NCBI GenBank assembly: GCA_030248215.1
Contig: JASANG010000859.1
Location: forward strand, 16,926-80,925
DNA: 64,000 nt
Direction of reading: 5' to 3'
Origin: Enoplolaimus lenunculus
Lineage: Eukaryota; Nematoda; Enoplea; Enoplida; Thoracostomopsidae
Shown here: positions 48,998 to 59,639 of the stretch, piece after piece
Numbering within the stretch: the stretch's first letter is position 1
Layout of the letters: the number at the start of each line of letters is the position of its first letter
The notes under the pieces: model-generated
Database searches by the model: none
Seen by the model: only the letters and a program-made list of their open reading frames with translations
Told to the model about the DNA's origin: nothing
Translations under genes and position numbers: made by a program

Positions 48998-49180
48998 TTA
49001 GTTTGCATGTTGGTACTCAGGTAACATCAGACCTATTTCGTTTAAATTTTGTACAAGGATATCCTGGTTCGTCGGGAATATCTGTGCCAAAGGATTTGCC
49101 AAACGAACGTGGCCTTCAGTAGTTACGGTCAAAAAACTCCTACCAGAAAGTGCACGAAATTTTCCATTTTGGTTCAGCAC
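48998..49180 (-). CDS. Second protein-like - strand segment next to the satellite
   Basis: The stop-free frame reads KFRALSGRSFLTVTTEGH followed by LANPLAQIFPTNQDILVQ and ends in TAA at 49000-48998. A stop (TAA) closes it upstream at about 49186, so it could only be an exon or fossil. It is on the same strand as 48435-48768 and as the predicted gene at 51661-52314, with the 18-bp satellite between them. Whether the three belong together cannot be told from the sequence. No family recognised. Confidence 0.2.
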   Translation of the reverse strand: MLNQNGKFRALSGRSFLTVTTEGHVRLANPLAQIFPTNQDILVQNLNEIGLMLPEYQHAN

Positions 49181-49247
49181 TTTTTACCCGTTAGCTAAGT
49201 AATTTTATACGATTATAACTTTATAGGTACACTTTATAGGGCTTTAC

Positions 49248-51470
49248 GGTCGGGTTCACCCCAACGGTTGGTTTAACCCCAACGGTTGATTTCACCCCAA
49301 CGGTTGGTCTCACCCCAACGGTTGGTTTCACCCCAACGGTTGGTTTCACCCCAACGGTTGGTTTCACCCCAACGGTTGGTTTCACCCCAACGGTTGGTCT
49401 CACCCCAACGGTTGGTCTCACCCCAACGGTTGGTTTCACCCCAACGGTTGGTTTCACCCCAACGGTTGGTTTCACCCCAACGGTTGGTTTCACCCCAACG
49501 GTTGGTTTCACCCCAACTTGGTCTCACCCCAACGGTTGGTCTCACCCCAACGGTTGGTCTCACCCCTACGGTTGGTCTCACCCCAACGGTTGGTTTCACC
49601 CCAACGGTTGGTTTCACCCCAACGTTGGCTTCACCCCAACGGTTGGTGTCACCCCACGTTGGTTTCACCCCACGGTTGGTTCACCCCACGGTGGGTTTCA
49701 CCCCCACCGTTGGTTTCACCCCAACGGTTGGTTTCACCCCAACGGTTGGTTTCACCCCAATGGTTGGTCTCACCCCAACGGTTGGTTTCACCCCAACGGT
49801 TGGTTTCACCCCAACGGTTGGTTTCACCCCAACGGTTGGTTTCACCCCAACGGTTGGTTTCACCCCAACGGTTGGTTTCACCCCAACGGTTGGTTTCACC
49901 CCAACGGTTGGTTTCACCCCAACGGTTGGTTTCACTCCAACGGTGGGTTTCACCCCAACGTTGGTGTCACCCCAACGGTTGGTTTCACCCCAACGGTTGG
50001 TTTCACCCCAACGGTTGGTTTCACCCCAACGGTTGGTTTCACCCCAACGGTTGGTGTCACCCCAACGGTTGGTGTCACCCCAACGGTTGGTGTCACCCCA
50101 ACGGTTGGTTTCACCCCAACGGTTGGTTTCACCCCAACGGTTGGTTTCACCCCAACGGTTGGTTTCACCCCAACGGTTGGTGTCACCCCAACGGTTGGTT
50201 TCACCCCAACGGTTGGTTTCACTCCAACGGTTGGTTTCACCCCAGCGGTTGGTTTCACCCCAACGGTTGGTTTCATTCCAACGGTTGGTTCCACCCCAAC
50301 GGTTGGTTTCACCCCAACGGTTGGTTTCACCCCAACGGTTGGTTTCACCCCAACGGTTGGTGTCACCCCAACGGTTGGTTTCACCCCAACGGTTGGTTTC
50401 ACCCCAACGGTTGGTTTCACCCCAACGGTTGGTTTCACCCCAACGGTTGGTTTCACCCCAACGTGGTGTCACCCCAACGGTTGGTGTCACCCCAACGTTG
50501 GTTTCACCCCAACGGTTGGTTTCACCCCAACGGTTGGTGTCACCCCAACGGTTGGTTTCACCCCAACGGTTGGTTTCACCCCAACGGTTGGTTTCACCCC
50601 AACGGTTGGTGTCACCCCAACGGTTGGTGTCACCCCAACGTTGGGTCACCCCAACGGTTGGTTTCACCCCAACGGTTGGTTTCACCCCAACGGTTGGTTT
50701 CACCCCAACGGTTGGTTTCACCCCAACGGTTGGTTTCACCCCAACGGTTGGTTTCACCCCAACGGTTGGTGTCACCCCAACGGTTGGTGTCACCCCAACG
50801 GTTGGTTTCACCCCAACGGTTGGTTTCACCCCAACGGTTGGTTTCACCCCAACGGTTGGTTTCACCCCAACGGTTGGTTTCACCCCAACGGTTGGTGTCA
50901 CCCCAACGGTTGGTGTCACCCCAACGGTTGGTTTCACCCCAACGGTTGGTTTCACCCCAACGGTTGGTTTCACCCCAACGGTTGGTGTCACCCCAACGGT
51001 TGGTGTCACCCCAACGGTTGGTTTCACCCCAACGGTTGGTTTCACCCCAACGGTTGGTTTCACCCCAACGGTTGGTTTCACCCCAACGGTTGGTGTCACC
51101 CCAACGGTTGGTGTCACCCCAACGGTTGGTTTCACCCCAACGGTTGGTTTCACCCCAACGGTTGGTTTCACCCCAACGGTTGGTTTCACCCCAACGGTTG
51201 GTTTCACCCCAACGGTTGGTTTCACCCCAACGGTTGGGTTCACCTCAACGGTTGGTTTCACCCCAACTGGTCACCCCAACGGTTGGTGTCTCCCCAGCGT
51301 TGGTTTCACCCCAACGGTTGGTTTCACCCCAACGGTTGGTGTCACCCCAACGTTGTTCACCCCAACGGTTGGTTTCACCCCAACGGTTGGTTTCACCCCA
51401 ACGGTTGGTTTCACCCCAACGGTTGGTTTCACCCCAACGGTCGGTTTCACCCCAATGCTTGGTTTTATAC
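49248..51470. repeat. 18-bp satellite array, about 120 units
   Basis: The unit is GGTTTCACCCCAACGGTT, in tandem for about 2.2 kb. Variants are GGTCTC (mostly 49300-49790) and GGTGTC (from 49640 on), with rare one- to few-base indels. As 18 is a multiple of 3, five of six frames stay open, giving hexapeptide repeats such as VGFTPT, VSPQRL and GWFHPN on + and KPTVGV, ETNRWG on -. The 753-aa frame at 49286-51547 is most simply a by-product: several frames are equally open, indels swap the frame between repeat types, and no signal peptide or unique domain adjoins it. Confidence 0.97.
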
Positions 51471-51618
51471 AAATACGTTGGTTAGGCGCTTGTTGTCAGG
51501 ATGAAAGTTTCTGTCATGCAAACGATTTTTTGAAACTCCGCATTTAGTTTAATCAGTCTGCTCATTTTTCATAGTTCAGATTGATGGATTAATCAGCAAC
51601 TTGGTAAAGCGGTTGAAA

Positions 51619-52351
51619 CTAGAAAAAATTGCTCAGCACTTGAGCAGCATGGGATATGCTTCATATTCCTATTAAAAGGATAGTAACTAGACCAGCACAT
51701 TCGTTCGATGTAACCTGGAAAAATATTAAGAAACAATGGCGTCCAAAATCATGTTGACTATTAATTCTTCTGAAACATATTGCGGATAGCAAAATATTCG
51801 TAATTTTCTTTTGTAAGAAACAAATGTTTTGCTTTAAATGTGTATTGAAGTTTTCTACATGAACGTACTAAACTCACCTTGGGCTCTCTATTAACATAGT
51901 TAATTGAATTCCACAAGAACACTGTATGGCGACATAATTGGGGAGTTAGAGTATTGATGACCAATTTTGTTAGATACTTTATTAAACAAGGCGTCACAAA
52001 ATGACTCACAATTGATGCTTTAAAAACGACTCTTGACTTTACCCGCCTTTTAACCTTAGTGACAAACAAACAAGTTTACACGTAGAAATCTATAAATTCG
52101 CATTTCCCTGCTAAGTTATTTATTTCACTGCATAGTCACGACTAGAGGATCAAAATTCTCACCGTATTCTGGCAGTATCGATTAATCTGGCAAAAGCAAG
52201 ACCATTATACTTCAGCCACGTCTCTGTAACCCTGCCATTATCTAAGAAATTTCTTGTTACATCGAACGAATGTGCTGGTCTAGTTACTATCCTTTTAATA
52301 GGAATATGAAGCATATCCCATGCTGCTCAAGTGCTGAGCAATTTTTTCTAG
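51619..52351. mobile_element. 733-bp module with perfect 96-bp terminal inverted repeats
   Basis: 51619-51714 and the reverse complement of 52256-52351 match at all 96 positions by eye, a degree of identity no other repeat pair here shows. Arms begin CTAGAAAAAATTGCTCAG. The outer flanks differ, apart from a shared CTAG that could be a target duplication or simply the arm end. The arm's inner edge on the left coincides with a splice acceptor used by the predicted - strand gene. It could be a young TIR element or an inverted duplication kept identical by gene conversion. Confidence 0.7.
51661..52314 (-). CDS. Predicted three-exon small gene inside a perfect inverted repeat (function unknown)
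   Basis: Exon 1 is 52314-52163: an ATG preceded in frame by TGA, 50 codons plus 2 nt, then donor CG|GTGAG. Exon 2 is 52046-51878, with acceptor AAAAG|G and a strong donor CCCAAG|GTGAGT. Exon 3 begins at 51714 after a textbook acceptor TTTTTCCAG and stops at 51663-51661. The exons join in frame to give 124 aa. The protein begins MLHIPIKRIVTRPAHSF, basic and amphipathic enough to suggest a mitochondrial leader (inference). It continues VTETWLKYNGLAFARLIDTA; exon 2 contains FLWNSINYVNREPK. I do not recognise a family. Exon 1's first 59 nt lie in the right repeat arm. Exon 3 is the antisense of the left arm, so both ends of the reading frame use the same DNA in opposite senses. It may be a genuine gene, a spliced transposon ORF, or a gene fragment caught by an inverted duplication. 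Confidence 0.35.
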
Positions 52352-52520
52352 TATCATTTGATTTTTCAAAATTGAGCAAGTAGCATATCATATTCAATAA
52401 ATCGGTGTAAAAGCCAGTCACAGTGTACAAAAATTTCTATAAATTTGAAAAATATGACACATTACAGCGATCTAAAATGCTCCGGTCTGGTCTAAAGTAT
52501 TGTGTGTTATGGCATCTATT

Positions 52521-52615
52521 GCATTGACCCGTATAAGAGGGAGGTAACAAAAAGAGGGGACTCCAGTTTACGTCCCAATCGATACGGGTTTGAATCCCTA
52601 ATTAGATTCCGTATA
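52521..52615 (-). mobile_element. Mariner-like MITE, family B, fragment
   Basis: TGACCCGTATAAGAGGGAGG and the following ACGTCCCAATCGATACGGG match the family end; the other end is missing. Confidence 0.6.
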
Positions 52616-53214
52616 AAAAATTATATTTTATAATGGGTGTACCCCACCCTCTCTGGGTCGGTTTTTACAAGATATTAATTTAGTTAATCATTTATTACTC
52701 CGACTAGTTACATTTTTGCTGATATGCTTTCTAACCCTGGATGCAAAACAATTTTAAGAATCAAACCTATGTTTGAAGATCGAAAAATTAGTGCCTCTGA
52801 TATCAAGCATGTTCTAAGGCATCAATTGAAAATTTTTTCTATTAATTTTTGAAGTAATCAGAAACGAGCATTAAAGGTTTATATATCAATTCGATGAAAA
52901 CACACTGAATTCCTCCGAAATTCGACATCCATGGCTGTCGTTATTGTCCTGTACTGTGGTGTTTTTTACCTTGTGATAAACAGTACAGGGCTGTTTACTG
53001 TGCTTAAAGAAAACAACCTTATCGGTTAAACTTTAGTGGAAAAAACGAATAAAATAAATTAGAGGCCAATTTCTTAATTGAGAAACTGAGTTTTAAGTAA
53101 GTTTTGCGCTGTAAAAATGCTGATCTGATTTGCGATTATCACCTGTTATCGAAATATAATTATATACCAAGGGCGCCGTTCTAGCTCGCTTTAACTATTA
53201 AATATTGAGGACTC

Positions 53215-53422
53215 GGCCCATTTATAGAACAGGGGTGGAACGTTTGTCTGTGAGACTGCAATAGAGTACGCTTTAGCTTTAGATTAATTTTTTTGCTTCG
53301 TCTAGATTTTCAGGCGTAGGCTTAGGCTGAGCAATATGCTCATTCTTCCGCTTAGGCTTATGCTTAGGCTTAGGATTAGAAATATGCCTATAATACTGTT
53401 CCGCCCCTGTTCTTTACCTTGG
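53215..53422 (+). mobile_element. TTAGGC-MITE, family A, GGGGCGGAACG subfamily
   Basis: The left end GGCCCATTTATAGAACAGGG and right end CCGCCCCTGTTCTTTACC enclose a worn TTAGGC core. Confidence 0.82.
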
Positions 53423-53426
53423 TTGA

Positions 53427-53779
53427 TGCCTCCAGAGGTGTCCTGTGTTGGTAGTTCGTGGATCTGTTGTAGCTCAAATTGCTGCAACGGGTGTTTTGCT
53501 TTGCATTTTGATATATTAAGAGTGCAGTACGTGGAGTATTACATGTGCACCATAGCGTTGTTGCTTAGCGTTTACCAACGAAAAGCTTGTTATGCGAATA
53601 AGTTATTTATACTTGACATGATAGTACCCTCTTTACTATATTCCTCGGGTTACGTCACATATTTTTCAGCCTTTCCGTTATTTGGTTTCATCTTTCATGT
53701 CCCTAACGTTCTTGTTATTTTTGTTATAACTTTCGCTTTGATTTCTCCAAAATTAATCTATTCCGCGAAATTTGCTTAA
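53427..53779 (+). CDS. Hydrophobic ORF downstream of a TTAGGC MITE, doubtful
   Basis: The open frame starts inside the MITE but about 117 codons lie outside it. It has Cys-rich text (SSWICCSSNCCNGC) and then several hydrophobic runs (MCTIALLLSVY, VPNVLVIFVITFALISPKL) that could span membranes. T-rich DNA gives hydrophobic translations by chance, so this is weak. No receptor signature recognised. Confidence 0.12.
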
Positions 53780-53854
53780 AATTTAAAATTTATACAGTTT
53801 ATTTGTTTAAAACTTATTTTCATCATTTTAAATTGTCGGCAGTATTTGTTAAAC

Positions 53855-54160
53855 CAAGAGTGGATGATGTATACTTTAACAAGAGTAAGCAACTGAATGC
53901 ACTCTGTGTAGAAAAGGATGTACCCAACACGCGTTGCGTTTTTGCCCTGACCCCCCCTTTATTTAGAGGTTGGTAAAACTGGCGCGAACCATGCCGCTTT
54001 ATGTATGCGACGCCAAAAATGCTTCCCATATAGTTTAATTTAGGGTATTCATGTGATAGCGACCCCCTCTTAACAAGGGAAGGTCCGCCAAATCCGCAAC
54101 TCCCAGTGGCACATTTTGTGCCATGCGGAGCCCCAAAAGTTGTACACTCTTGTATTATAC
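53855..54160. mobile_element. Family M element, uninterrupted copy
   Basis: AAGAGTGGATGATGTATACT to AAGTTGTACACTCTTGTATT, with ATTTAGAGG and CCCCCTCTTAACAAGGG inner blocks. Shorter scraps are at 26715-26785, 32040-32110 and 34735-34850. Confidence 0.7.
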
Positions 54161-54466
54161 CATTTTGGTTAAGCTCAAATTTTTAAAAATCAGTAAACTT
54201 GGCGCAATTAAATATTAGTTCGCCAGCTTTATAAATTATATAAGCAAGTTTTTCCCGATTCTCTGCATTTTAATTTTTTAATTTTCGCCCTCTGCCGTTC
54301 ATCATAAATGGTACATACGTCCATTCACAAACCACAGCTTAAAGTTTTATTTTATTGCTGTTCAAGATTACATATACGTTAACTCTGTTGTCCTTGTCGC
54401 TACTATAAAACAAATTGCAGAATGTTCTATCCTTAAGAGTGCAAAGCTTCGAGCTTACCGAATAAC

Positions 54467-54963
54467 ACGATGACCCAAATAACAGGGAGGCGGTGGACAT
54501 TTCTTTTGTCTCTCCGGAGAGTACGCCCGGCATTACTATAACGAACTGCTTGCTCTGAATACACTTTACACTTTAACTCCAGGAACAATATACGTAGACA
54601 ATATGGTAATTCATAACTACGGACCATAAATTGTTTTTGCCAGTATCCATCGATTGAAACTGCAAAAATGGTGAGTGAAACTGACTCTCTCCGACATAGG
54701 ATCTACGGAACAACACAAACAGAGCTAACTTCGACTCCGCAAAAGTCAAATTCGACTCACGGATAGTCGCACGTTTGACTTTGACGGAGGAGTCGAAATT
54801 GAATCAGCTTGTGTAGTCCCGTAGAGCATTATTTCAGAGAGAATCAACTTGACTCTCTCCTTTTTGCCGTGACGGAGTAATTAGAAAAATAGGTTCCTAT
54901 TAATCAAAATGCATTCCGAACTGTTAATTACTTCTACCTGTTATTCAGCTCACTAGAGTAGTA
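54467..54963. mobile_element. Mariner-like MITE, family B, with a foldback inserted in it
   Basis: CGATGACCCAAATAACAGGG at the left and CTGTTATTCAGCTCACTAGA at the right fit the two ends. The foldback at 54658-54875 lies between them. Confidence 0.55.
54658..54875. mobile_element. Foldback MITE, family C, nested in family B
   Basis: ACTGCAAAAATGGTGAGTG at the left and CTCTCCTTTTTGCCGTGA at the right, with GTGTAGTCCCGTAGAGC inside. Confidence 0.8.
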
Positions 54964-55469
54964 ATGTTTCTTTCTATGCGCCAATACGCTATTGAACAAA
55001 GTATACTGGGTGTTTAAACCTTTGACCTAAAAACAATTCCAAACCTATGATTTTGTAGCAACAAAACACTGACAGCTAAGTTATTAATTTTCAAAATTAA
55101 CCTCTACGGAACAAGAACGCCACACTTCTATTTGGGCATTGTTCTTGTGTTTTGTTTAGAAAATTACTTCCTGCTGAATTTATTTTACTTAAATTTATGT
55201 TTGAATGCTCATAACAATTTTGCAGTTGAAAAACACTTTAAAAAATTACATTTATCATACAGGTATATTAATAGTTGAAGTGCCATTCTTGCCTACAAAA
55301 TACGGCGAAGGTACGCTACATCGACGTTCAAATGTTCCATGCATTTATTACATTTTGTGTGCTGTGTTGGTTAACACGTACTATATTTCTGTAATTTTCA
55401 ACAAAGGTGTCATGTGCAGCCGAAGTGCAACATGTGTTGAGTAAATTCGTAGGGATTGATTTTTTTGCA

Positions 55470-55830
55470 GGAACCGGAACAGGAACAGGAACCGAAATTG
55501 GAAACAATATTTATCCCAGAATTACTTTTGGACTTTTTAGAAAACATTTCAAAAATGGCATAAGCGAATTTTCAGCTATTTCATCTTGAAATTTTGCGAA
55601 TACATGTCACAGACAGTTTATTAACAAAATTAATCTAATTGCAAAAACAATCATTTCGATATAACAATTTTTCAAGGGCAAAGTTTCCAATATTTAAATG
55701 ATTATGAATATATAGCTGCAAAACCGTATTAAAACTTTCGATTACTGCTTCTTTGAATGCAGAAACAGGAACATAAACAGGAATTGCGTTTTCGCAGGAA
55801 TTCCGGCCGGAACAGGAATTTTTGTTAAAT
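55470..55830. repeat. GGAACA-type short repeats
   Basis: GGAACCGGAACAGGAACAGG at 55471 and AAACAGGAACATAAACAGGA at 55760. Together with the GATTCC run at 8705-8733 and TCCGGC tracts, hexamer-like runs are frequent in this genome. Confidence 0.5.
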
Positions 55831-56504
55831 CCTTAGAAATAGCGTACAAAACAATACACACGACAACAGATTACATATTAGTTGCATTGTTGCGTTTTGT
55901 TTTTATTTCTTGCAGCAAATCTTTGTTTAATTATATAGTAGCGTAGCATGTTTAAGCTTAGGGTTTTCCTACTATCGTTATGACATTTGGAGGCTTATTC
56001 TTTCATCCTAGAATGAAATAGTGAGCTCCTAAATGCCATACTACTTACTATTCAGTTCAATGCTCAAATATATAGAACTAATTAAATTTTCATACAAACT
56101 TCATTATGCATACGCTTTCTTCAATCCACTGACGGATCGAATGGAAGCCAACCAGCCATGGCCCAAGGCCCAGCAACGGATCAAACCCAAATTTTTACAT
56201 TCAGATGTGGTATTAAAGTTGCGTTAGGATTCCATTTAGGTTCATTCACGAAGTTTTTTAGCATTTTATACATTGTGCGGCCCATTCGTTCGGAAAACTC
56301 TCTGATACACCGCTGATTAAAACATACTTTCAACTGCAAAATCTCATTGACTAATGATAGTTTGAAACGAATAATGAATATTTATTTAGACGTCTTTAAA
56401 TAGCAGAAAATTATTGCTAGTCTGAACCTAAATTACTACTCAGTATATAACGGAATAAAATAATGATCAGCAACAGTATACATATATCTACATACGTCCA
56501 TTAG

Positions 56505-56772
56505 CGAATCCAGAGGAGGGCGTACCTCCGCCCCCCGGTCAGAAATTTCTATGTGATAAAATGGTGGGGTCCATGCTTACAATTTTTCTCCTCAAAATTT
56601 AAAAATTTTTTACCGTCAGAAATTATTTAGTTACATAATGGTATGGCCCCCGTACATTACAATCTTTCGCAGCCAATGGCATATATAGCATACAGTAAAA
56701 ATTGAGTTTCATAACATTTACCAACCCAACCGACCACCCACCGTCAGAAATTTTTGGATCCGCCTCTGTAGT
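56505..56772. mobile_element. hAT-like element, family J, short copy
   Basis: ATTAGCGAATCCAGAGGAGG at the left and TTTTTGGATCCGCCTCTGT at the right are worn versions of the family ends. GTCAGAAATTTCT/GTCAGAAATTTTT occurs near both ends. A further scrap lies at 59328-59365. Confidence 0.65.
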
Positions 56773-57391
56773 GCACAAATTTGGATAATAATTTTAATAG
56801 TGACAAGTCATAATTCTGTTTGAATTCGAAATCGTATTCTATACTGGTTAGTCTTAACTTGGTGACGAAATTCTCAAATAACGAAAAACTAATTCAAAGA
56901 ATGACAAACTTTGACGTCGCGCTTTACGCTATGCGCACTGCCTGCGGCAACTATGAGTTTGAAGCAGAAAGCCGAACAATATATAATGAATTTTCTTACG
57001 TTTTTGACTATCTTCCGGGGATACAGTCGACGCTTTGTGCGGTCTGATGGACCGATGTTGGCATCAGTTAACGTACCACCCTGTCGATTCAATCGCTAAG
57101 TAAGCATTGAAGTTAGGATTGCGCTATACTTGTCATGCGGCCGTGTCTGTCACCGTGCGTCATTGTGCCGTATTGTGCCGGGCATCAACAAAAGTATAGC
57201 GAAACCCTAAGATTGTTAAACGCCATGTTAAAGATCTGCCTACAATACAAGATGTTATGCAATGAGGCATCTTTATGCAATTTCAACAGCAGGAATTTAA
57301 GCAATATTGTGCTGTAAATGTGCGAAAAGCATACATTAATATACATGGTGATGTCAGCTACGGCAAATTATAATGATGGTGCAATTGCCCA

Positions 57392-57470
57392 GTGGAACCA
57401 CGATTGGTTAGTGTAATGAGAGACATATATTCCTTGCCAACTGAAGACCCAGGTTCGATTCCGTTCGCCC
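57392..57470 (+). other. tRNA-like sequence (glycine-type anticodon position), truncated by a MITE
   Basis: TTGGTTAGTGTAA (A-box-like), CCTTGCCAACTGAAG with GCC at the anticodon position, and GGTTCGATTCC (B box, 57452-57462) are in tRNA order. The 3' acceptor strand is missing because the MITE at 57471 begins there. Probably a tRNA-derived SINE head or pseudogene. Confidence 0.5.
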
Positions 57471-57726
57471 TACACTGGGGAATTTCAATGAGTTGATTTT
57501 AGTTAAGAATGAGTTGAATCGATACAGAGGTCTAAGCTCTGAATTAGGTATATATTTCAAAACTCACAATTCTGAATTAAACGAGCTCATTCTGAGTTAA
57601 TCATCTAAACTAGCATGAAATCAGCTCAGAGCGAGTTATTGTTTACAGTTATTAATTCAGAAATAACCAGAAATAACTAATTCTTTCTTCGAGTTGATTA
57701 ATCAACTCATCGGAATTCGCAGTGTA
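57471..57726. mobile_element. TA-flanked MITE with GAGTTGATT arms
   Basis: Ends TACACTGGGGAATTTCAATG and GGAATTCGCAGTGTA, inverted repeats of about 27 bp with three mismatches. The core repeats GAGTTAATC/GAGTTGATT words. It is inserted against a tRNA-like sequence. Confidence 0.8.
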
Positions 57727-59324
57727 TGCTTTTCATCCCCAAGTACACAGCACCGTATTGCGTCCGCTGTCCATAACTTACAGCGGTAGCAACCCAGCTA
57801 ATGTCAAACTGTCAACATGTGCTTTTTAAAAAACACGAATATTTATTTGTTATTGAAATTCTGTTTGGATCCTGGTTGTAGCAGATAGGCATTTTCGTGC
57901 AGTCTATTAATGCGATAATATGGTAATAATTTAACTGGTTAACACAATTAATGGTCTTTGGTAGTAAAGATAAACCCGAAACCTAAAACTAGGTTAGGAT
58001 TCGTCTTTTGCAGATGGGTGGTAGCTTTGCTGTTAGGCTCAAAATTTCTAAATATTTTTTGTGTTTGATAAATTTTCGGCAAACTTGAAAAATAGGTACT
58101 TTCTAGGAAAGGTCAGCCAGCTCAGTCTAAAAGGACCAATGCGTAATCTAAACTCCCGGAACGCCTTTATGATTACGATCCGATTAAATTTAATAAAAAT
58201 AGTGATATCGAACATTAAGTATTGTTATTCGTTGTATTTTGCTTGACTCAGTACTTGCTTGTAAGTTCGCATATAATAATTATTTGCAGAACACAATTTG
58301 GGTTCAAAAATTGTCCTAGTGCAATATTAATGTATAATCCTCATTTTAATGACGCTGATTTATTAAGATTGTTGTTGCATGCATATAAAGTTTCACACCC
58401 TTTTATGTTTTCACAGCGGTAGGATAATGGCACAGGACCCGACCGACTGCATTCATTTATGCGGCCCCAATATTTTGTATACGCGCTAAAGCACAAAAAG
58501 AAAAAAATATGAAAAAATAATGGTAAATTAACTGCGTTGCAAATTATTAAAATTGCGTTTGGTTTCTGATTCGCTGATCTCACAATATTCTTGAATCATT
58601 TATTACGCCGCGCCATTTGAACCAACATTTCGCAACACTATTTTTCGGCTATATAGTTAGTTATACCTTCGAAAGTTATTTTTACTTGATAATCTAAGCT
58701 TATTAAGCGTGCGAATGTTTCTATGCCTTTAATCTCAGCTGAAGACATAAACCGTATGTGTATAGCACCTGTCGCCAGTTGGTGATAGGTTTTGTAACTT
58801 TGGAACCAGGTCATTGTGAGGTTCGAAACTCAGCACATTGTTACGTTTTTACGTTTGAGTTGCCCTATCCTACTTCTGTATCAATTTTGAGATGTGCAAT
58901 TGCTGATATTCGTTAGTTTGACAACCTATCGGTTACTGATGCTTGGTACTATATGCATTTGAGAAAATTGGCTATAATTTCGTGTTAAGTGATAAACGCG
59001 CGTATAATTTAGTTGAGCTAATACAAGACTTTGAAAAATAAAAAGTTCTCACAGCATAAACCTGTTCGTTTCCACCGGCGCAAACAACAGAAAAGCATGC
59101 ATAAACTTAACCAGCTCGGCTATGAAAGAAGTAAAATGAAACACTAAAGTTAGGTAAATTTAATGAACTTTACCAGTTATTACCTTTGACAACCTTAGGA
59201 AACGAAACCGCACTGAAAATTTTTTAGTCTTCCCGGGCAGTATATAGTTGGCATATTTTTGACTAGAATTTCTGACAGCGCATGTATTCTTAATTCTTTC
59301 TCAGGAAAACTTAAAACTGCCAAA
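57727..59324. other. No supported gene
   Basis: AT-rich spacer with worn repeat N text at 58750-58980. ORFs at 58061-58583 have no support. Confidence 0.5.
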
Positions 59325-59639
59325 GTAGCGGTGGATCCAGAAATTTCTGACGGGGGCTGGCGAGCTGTTAAACGTTATGAAACACAATTTTTACTGTATG
59401 CTAGTTTGGTGCCAATTTTTTGAGGTGGAAATTCGAATGGCAGCGCAGCGCTAAACGAAAAACGCAACGTTTGTTGTATAAGTTTAATCATTTCGCACCA
59501 GAATGCGTCACTACAAACCGGTGTCAGTAAGGTGTCAACTTGATTGTCAACAGTACTCATAGGCAGGCAGCAGTTCCACTGAAACGGTTGAGGTTATGGA
59601 ATATATTGGTCCTACCAATCCCTCGTGGACACAACAGCA

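Noticed and set aside
49248-51470. CRISPR-like array
   Set aside because: Units abut directly with no unique spacers, and the window is eukaryotic.
49286-51547. 753-codon + ORF and the similar long - ORFs over the satellite as repeat-protein genes
   Set aside because: Five frames are open by virtue of the 18-bp unit, small indels switch the peptide type, and nothing unique flanks them.
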